This document shows positions 59,501 to 64,000 of a stretch of DNA of 64,000 bases, piece after piece. The notes below the pieces were generated by a model. The model was not told where the DNA came from, did not search any database, and saw nothing but the letters and a program-made list of their open reading frames with translations. The stretch's first letter is position 1, and each line of letters starts with the position of its first letter. This stretch comes from Microglena sp. YARC (Eukaryota; Chlorophyta; Chlorophyceae; Chlamydomonadales; Chlamydomonadaceae): positions 41,728,131 to 41,792,130 of the forward strand of contig CM039465.1 in assembly GCA_022414725.1 (NCBI GenBank), given 5' to 3'. The position numbers and the translations under genes are program-made.

Positions 59501-62500
59501 GTGAGTTGTGTGAGGTGTGGCGTGGCAGGAGAGATGTGGTGTGGTGTGGAAGCTGGGTGTGGTGTTTGGCGTTGTGTGTGTGTGTTTGTGTGGTGGTATG
59601 GTGTGGTGGTGGTGTGGTGTGGTGTGGTGGGTGGTGTGAGGTGTGGATGTGGGTTAAGTGTGGTGTGGTGTGGTGTGGTGTGGTGTGGCGTGTCATGACG
59701 TGTTCTTTTTGTGGTCGATATTTGTGTGGTTTTTGTGTTGTAGTATGGTATGTGGTGTGGAGCGTTGTGGTGTGGTGTGGTGTGGGTGTGGTGTGGTGTG
59801 TGTGTTGCGTGGCGTATCATGTATGTTGTTTTGTGTCGATTTGTGGTTGGTGTGGTTATGTGTCGTGGTATGGTGTGGTGTGGTGCGGTGCGTGGTTGTG
59901 GTGAGTGGTGTTCTTTTCTGTTTGTGTTGTGTTGTGGTGAGGTTTGTGGTGTAATGTGTTGTGGTGTTGTGTGTGTTGTTGTGTGGTAATGGTGGTGTGG
60001 TGGGCTGGGTGTGGCGAGGTTGTGGTGTGGTGTGGCGTATCATGGGTTGTTTTGTGTCGATTTGTGAACACTTTATGTCGTGGTATGGTATGGTGTAGTT
60101 GGTGACGGTGTATGGTGTGGTGCGGTGGTGGTGTGGTGTGGTGTGATTGTGAGGTGTGGTGTGGTGTGGTGTGGTGGTGGTGTGGTGTGTGAAGGCGTGG
60201 TGTGGTTTGGTGTGATGTGGCTGTGGTATGGTGTGGCGTGGGTATCATGTCGTGTTGTTTTGCGTCAGGGTGTTTTTGTGTGTCATTTGTGTGTCGTGTA
60301 TGGTATGGTTGTGGTGGGTGAGGTGTGTAGTGGTGGCATGGTGTCGTGTGGTGGTATGTGTGTGTGGTGTGGTGTGGGTCTTGTTTGTGGTGTGTGTGGT
60401 GTGGTGTGTGTGGTGTGGTTTGTGGTGTGGTGTGGTGTGGCGAGGTTGTGGTGTGGTGGTTGTGGGTGTGGTGTGGTGTGGTGTGGTGTGGTGTTGGTGT
60501 GGTGTGTGTGTTGTGGTTGTTGGTGTGGCGTCGTGTAGGCTGTGTGGGTGTTGTGTGGTGTTGTGTGGTGTGGTGTGGTGAGGTTGTGGTGTTAATGTGG
60601 TGTGGTGGTGTGGCGTGTGGTGTGTTGTTGGTATGTGTGGTGAGGGTGGTGTGGTGTGGTGTGGTGAGGTAAGGTGTGTGGTGTGGTGTTGTGGGTAAGG
60701 TTTGGGTGTGGTGTGGTGTTGTGTGGTGTGGTGTTGTGTGTGTGGTGGTTGGTGTGGTGTGGTGTGGGTGTTGTGGTGTGGTGTGTGGTGTGTGTGGTGT
60801 GGTGTGGTGCGGTAAGGTGAGGTAAGTGTGGTGGTGTGGTGTGGTGTGGTGTGAGGTGGTGGTTGGTGTGGTGTGGGAGGTGTGGTTGTGGTGTGGTGTG
60901 GTGTGGCGTGGTGGTGTGGTGTGGTGTGGTGGTGGTGTGGCCGTGGTGAGGTGTGGTGTTGGTGGTGGTGTGGGTGTGGTGTGGTGTGGCGTGTGTCGTC
61001 AGCTGTGGTGTGGTGTGGGTGTGGTGTGGAGTGTTGTGGTTGTATTGGTGTGGTGGTTGTTGTTGTGTGGTGTGGTGGTGGTGTGGTGTGGTGTGGTGTG
61101 GTGAGGTGTGGTGTGGTGTGGTGGGGTGTGGGTGTGCTGTGGAGTGGTGTGTGGTGTGGTGTGTGTGGAGTGGTGTGGTGTGGTGTGGGTGTGGTGTGGG
61201 TGTGTGTGTGGTGGCTTGGTGTGGTGTGGTGTGTGTGGTGTGGTGGGGTGGTGTGGTGTGGTGGTGGTTTGGTGTGTGGTGTGGTGGTTGTGGTTGTTGT
61301 GTTGGTGTGTGGTGTGGTAGGTGGTGGTGTGTGTGGTGGTGGTGTGGGTGTGGTGTGGTGTGGTGGTGGTGTGGTTGTGGTGTGGTGTGTGTGTGGTGCG
61401 GTAGGTGTGTAAGCTTGGGTGTGTTGGTTGTGGTGTGTTTTTTTGTGGTTGGTGTGAGGTTGTGGTGTGGTGATTGTGGTGTTGTGTGGCGCTGGTGAGT
61501 GTGGTGTGGTGTGGTTGTGGTGGTGGTTGGTGTGGGTGTGTGTGGTGGTGGTGTGGTGTGGTGTGGTTGTGGTGTGGGTGTTGGTGTGGCGTGTCGTGGT
61601 GTGGTGTGGTGTGTGAGCGCGTGGGTGTGGGTGTGTTTGGTGTGCTGTGGTGTGGTGTGGCTTTGAGGTGGGTGTGGTGTGGGTGTGGTGGTGTGGTCGT
61701 GGTTGTGGTAAAGGCAGTGTTGTGTGTTGGTAAGGTGTGGTGTGGTGGTGGCGTGGCTGTGGTGGTGTGGTGTGGGTGTGTTGTTGTGTTGGGTGTGTTT
61801 GTGGTGGTTGGTGTGGTGTGGTGTAATGTGGGTGTGTGGTGTGGTGTGTGAGGTGTGTGTGGGGTTGTGGTTGTGGTGGGTGGGGTGGTGTGTGTGGTGT
61901 GGTGGGTGGTGTGTGAGGTGGAGTGTGGTGGCGGTGCGGTGCGGTGCCGTGTGGGTGTGGTGTGGTGTGTTGTGGTGTGGTTGTTTTGGTGTGGTGAGGG
62001 CGTGGTGTAGGCTGTGTGGTGTGGTGTGGTGTGGTGTGGTGTTGTGTGGGTGGTGGTGTGGTGTGGTGTGTGTGTGGTTGTGGTGTGGTGTGGTTGTGGT
62101 GTGTGTAATGTGGGTGGTGTGTGGGTGCGGTAAGGTGTGGTGAGGATGGTGTGTGTTGGTTGTGTGTGTGGTGCACTATGGTGTGATTTGTTGGTGTGGT
62201 GTGGTGTGGTGTGTGGTGAGGTGTTGTGTGGGTGTCGTGTGGGAAGGATATGTGGTCGTGAGGTGTGGGGTTGTGTGAGGCTGTGGTGTGCGGTGTGGGT
62301 GAGTGTGGGTATGGCGTGGGAGGTGTGGTGTGTTTATAGGTGTGGTTGTGATTGGTGTGGTGTGGTGTGGTGATGGTGTGGTGGTGTGTGGTGGTTGTGG
62401 TGTGGTGTGGTGTGGTGTGTATGTGTGGGTGTTTGTGCTGGTGTGGTTGGGTGTGGTGTGGTGTGGTGTGGTGTGGTGTGGTGTGCGAGGTGTGTTGTTG

Positions 62501-64000
62501 GTGTTGTGTGGTGAGGGTGGGTTGTGGTGGTGGTTGTGTGGTTGTGGTGGGTTGGTGTATTCTTGGTATGGTGTGGTTGTGGTGTGGGTCCGTGTCGTGT
62601 GGTGTGGTAGGTCCTCGTGATGTTTTGGTCTTCTGTGTGTGGTCGTATGGTAAAATTGGGTGTGGTGTGTGTGTGGTGTAAGGACTTTGTGGGAAGCGGA
62701 GGGGGTGTGGTGTGAGTGCATTGTGGTGTGGTGAGTGTGGTGTGGTGTGGTTCATGTGGTTTTTGTGGTGTGGATTGTGGGTTGTGTGTAGGATGTGTGC
62801 GAGGTGGGTTGTGGTTGTTATAATGATTTGTTGTGAAGGATTCTTGTGTTGTGTTGTGTGTTTTGTGTTGTCAGGTACAGGGTGTGCTGTCTGTTGTTGA
62901 GTGAAATGGGTGAACTTATAGGGTAATAGCTGGTTTGTTTTGTAGAGGGTTTTTTTTGGTGTGGTGTTGTGATGGTGGGTGTGTCGGGTGTCGGGGTGTG
63001 GTTCGTTTGGTGGTGAGGTGTGGTGGTGGTGAGGTGGTGTGGTAGCGTGCGTGTGGGTGGTGGTGGTTTGGTGTGGTGTGGTGAGGTGTGGTGTGGGTGT
63101 GGGTGGTGGTGTGGTGTGGTAAGGTGGTGGTGGTGAGAGTGGTGTGGTGTGTGGTGGCGTGGTGTGTGTGGGTGTGGTGTGTGTTTGGTGTGGGTGCGGT
63201 AAGGTGTGGTAGGCTTGGTGTGGTTGTGTGTGGGTGTTGGTGTGGTGAGGTGGGTGGTGGTGTGGTGAGGTGTGTTTGTGGTGTGTGGTTGGTGTGGTGT
63301 GGTGTGGTTGTTGTGTGGCGTGGTGAGGTGTGGGTGGTGTGTTGGTGTGGGTGTGGTGTGGTGTGGTGGGTGTGGTGGTGGTTGTGGTGTGGTGTGGTGG
63401 TGCGTTGGTGGTGGTTGTGCGTGTGGGTGAGGCGTGGTGTGGGTGTGTGGTGTGGGTGGTGAGGTGTGTGTAATGTGGTGTGTGAGGTGTGGTGTGGTGT
63501 GGTGTGGCGTGGTGGTGTGGTGTGGTGCCTGTGTGGGTGGTGGGTTGTGTGTGGTGTGGTGGTTGGGTGTGAGCGTGTGTGTGTGTGTGTGTGGTGTGGG
63601 TGTGGCGTGTGGTGCGGTGAGTGCGGTGGGTGGTAAATGTGTGGTGTGGTGTGGTGTGGTGTGGGTGTAAATGTGGCGTCGCGAGTGGTGGTGTGGCGTA
63701 TAGGTGTGTTAAGGCTTTGGGTGGGTGTGGTCTGAAGTTGTGTGGGTGTGGTGTGTGTGGTGTGGTGTGGTGGTGGGTGTGCAGGGTAAAGGTTGTGGTG
63801 TTGGTGATGGCGTGGTGTGGTGTGGTGTGGGGTTGTGGTGGTGTGGTGTGGCGTGTGGTGTGGTGGCGTGGTGGTGTGGTGTGCGGTAAGGGTTGGTGGT
63901 AAGGCTTGGTGAGGTGTGGTGTGGTGTGAGGTGTGGTGTGGTGTGGTGTGGTGTGGTGTGGTGGGTTGGTGTTGGGTCGCTGGTGTGGTGGTGGTGATGG
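56501..64000. repeat. GGTGT satellite, right of gap, with higher-order repeat
   Basis: Dominated by GGTGTGGTGT. A marker 'ggcgtatcatgtcgtgttgt' followed by 'tttgtgtcgatttgtg' recurs at about 56962, 57110, 57241, 57360, 57574, 57756, 58807 (partial), 59687, 59811, 60034 and 60241. Spacing and text of 57241-57760 are repeated at 59687-60241, implying a ~2.45-kb higher-order unit. Runs to the window end. Confidence 0.95.

Noticed and set aside
45254..63902. Long frames rich in Thr/His/Pro on the minus strand and Cys/Val/Gly on the plus strand
   Set aside because: They follow from the G/T-only satellite, which has few stop codons in these frames; several run through the N gap.
44740..64000. Yeast-type TG1-3 telomere
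   Set aside because: The unit is dominated by GGTGT with internal markers and higher-order structure, and TTTAGGG-like repeats elsewhere suggest a plant-type telomere in this organism.

Overview
ORGANISM. This is a eukaryotic nuclear window: introns with GT..AG ends, multi-exon secreted proteins, retrotransposons, MITEs, SINE-like inserts and satellites. A two-domain pherophorin gene with a Pro/Ser-rich hinge points to a green alga of the Chlamydomonadales (volvocine group or relatives), since pherophorins are extracellular-matrix glycoproteins of that lineage. TTTAGGG-like interstitial repeats and a TGTAA motif after one gene fit a chlorophyte. I cannot name the species. LAYOUT. 1-1850: repeats and an inverted duplication of a TATA promoter. 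1851-15329 (+): a nine-exon pherophorin-type gene. All eight exon junctions keep phase. Exon 3 is duplicated: one copy holds a 3.0-kb gag/protease retroelement, the other a stop codon. The Pro-rich hinge has a one-base frameshift, so the gene as assembled is damaged. 15330-21670: a degenerate hydroxyproline-rich repeat, MITEs, SINE-like pieces and no firm gene. 21671-32984 (+): a second secreted-protein gene, seven exons in a fully phase-consistent model of 309 codons plus stop, Cys-rich, family unknown. 33000-44740: MITEs, LINE 3' ends, a 1.4-kb repeat present twice and two satellites. 44740-64000: about 19 kb of degenerate GGTGT/TG satellite with a 1000-base N gap. MAIN OBSERVATION. In both genes, most splice junctions are embedded in tandem repeats made from the junction itself (exon edge plus adjoining intron). 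The copies always lie on the intron side: downstream of donors, upstream of acceptors. One short exon of the second gene exists as nine tandem copies, each with its own splice sites. A tandem duplication across a splice junction leaves the mRNA unchanged if the outermost sites are used, so it can be tolerated and grow; this would explain the very long introns. LIMITS. All gene models rest on reading frame, splice signals and phase, without RNA or homology searches. Homopolymer indels (C runs, G runs) may be assembly errors. The long minus-strand frames rich in Thr/His/Pro and plus-strand frames rich in Cys/Val/Gly over the satellites are not genes.
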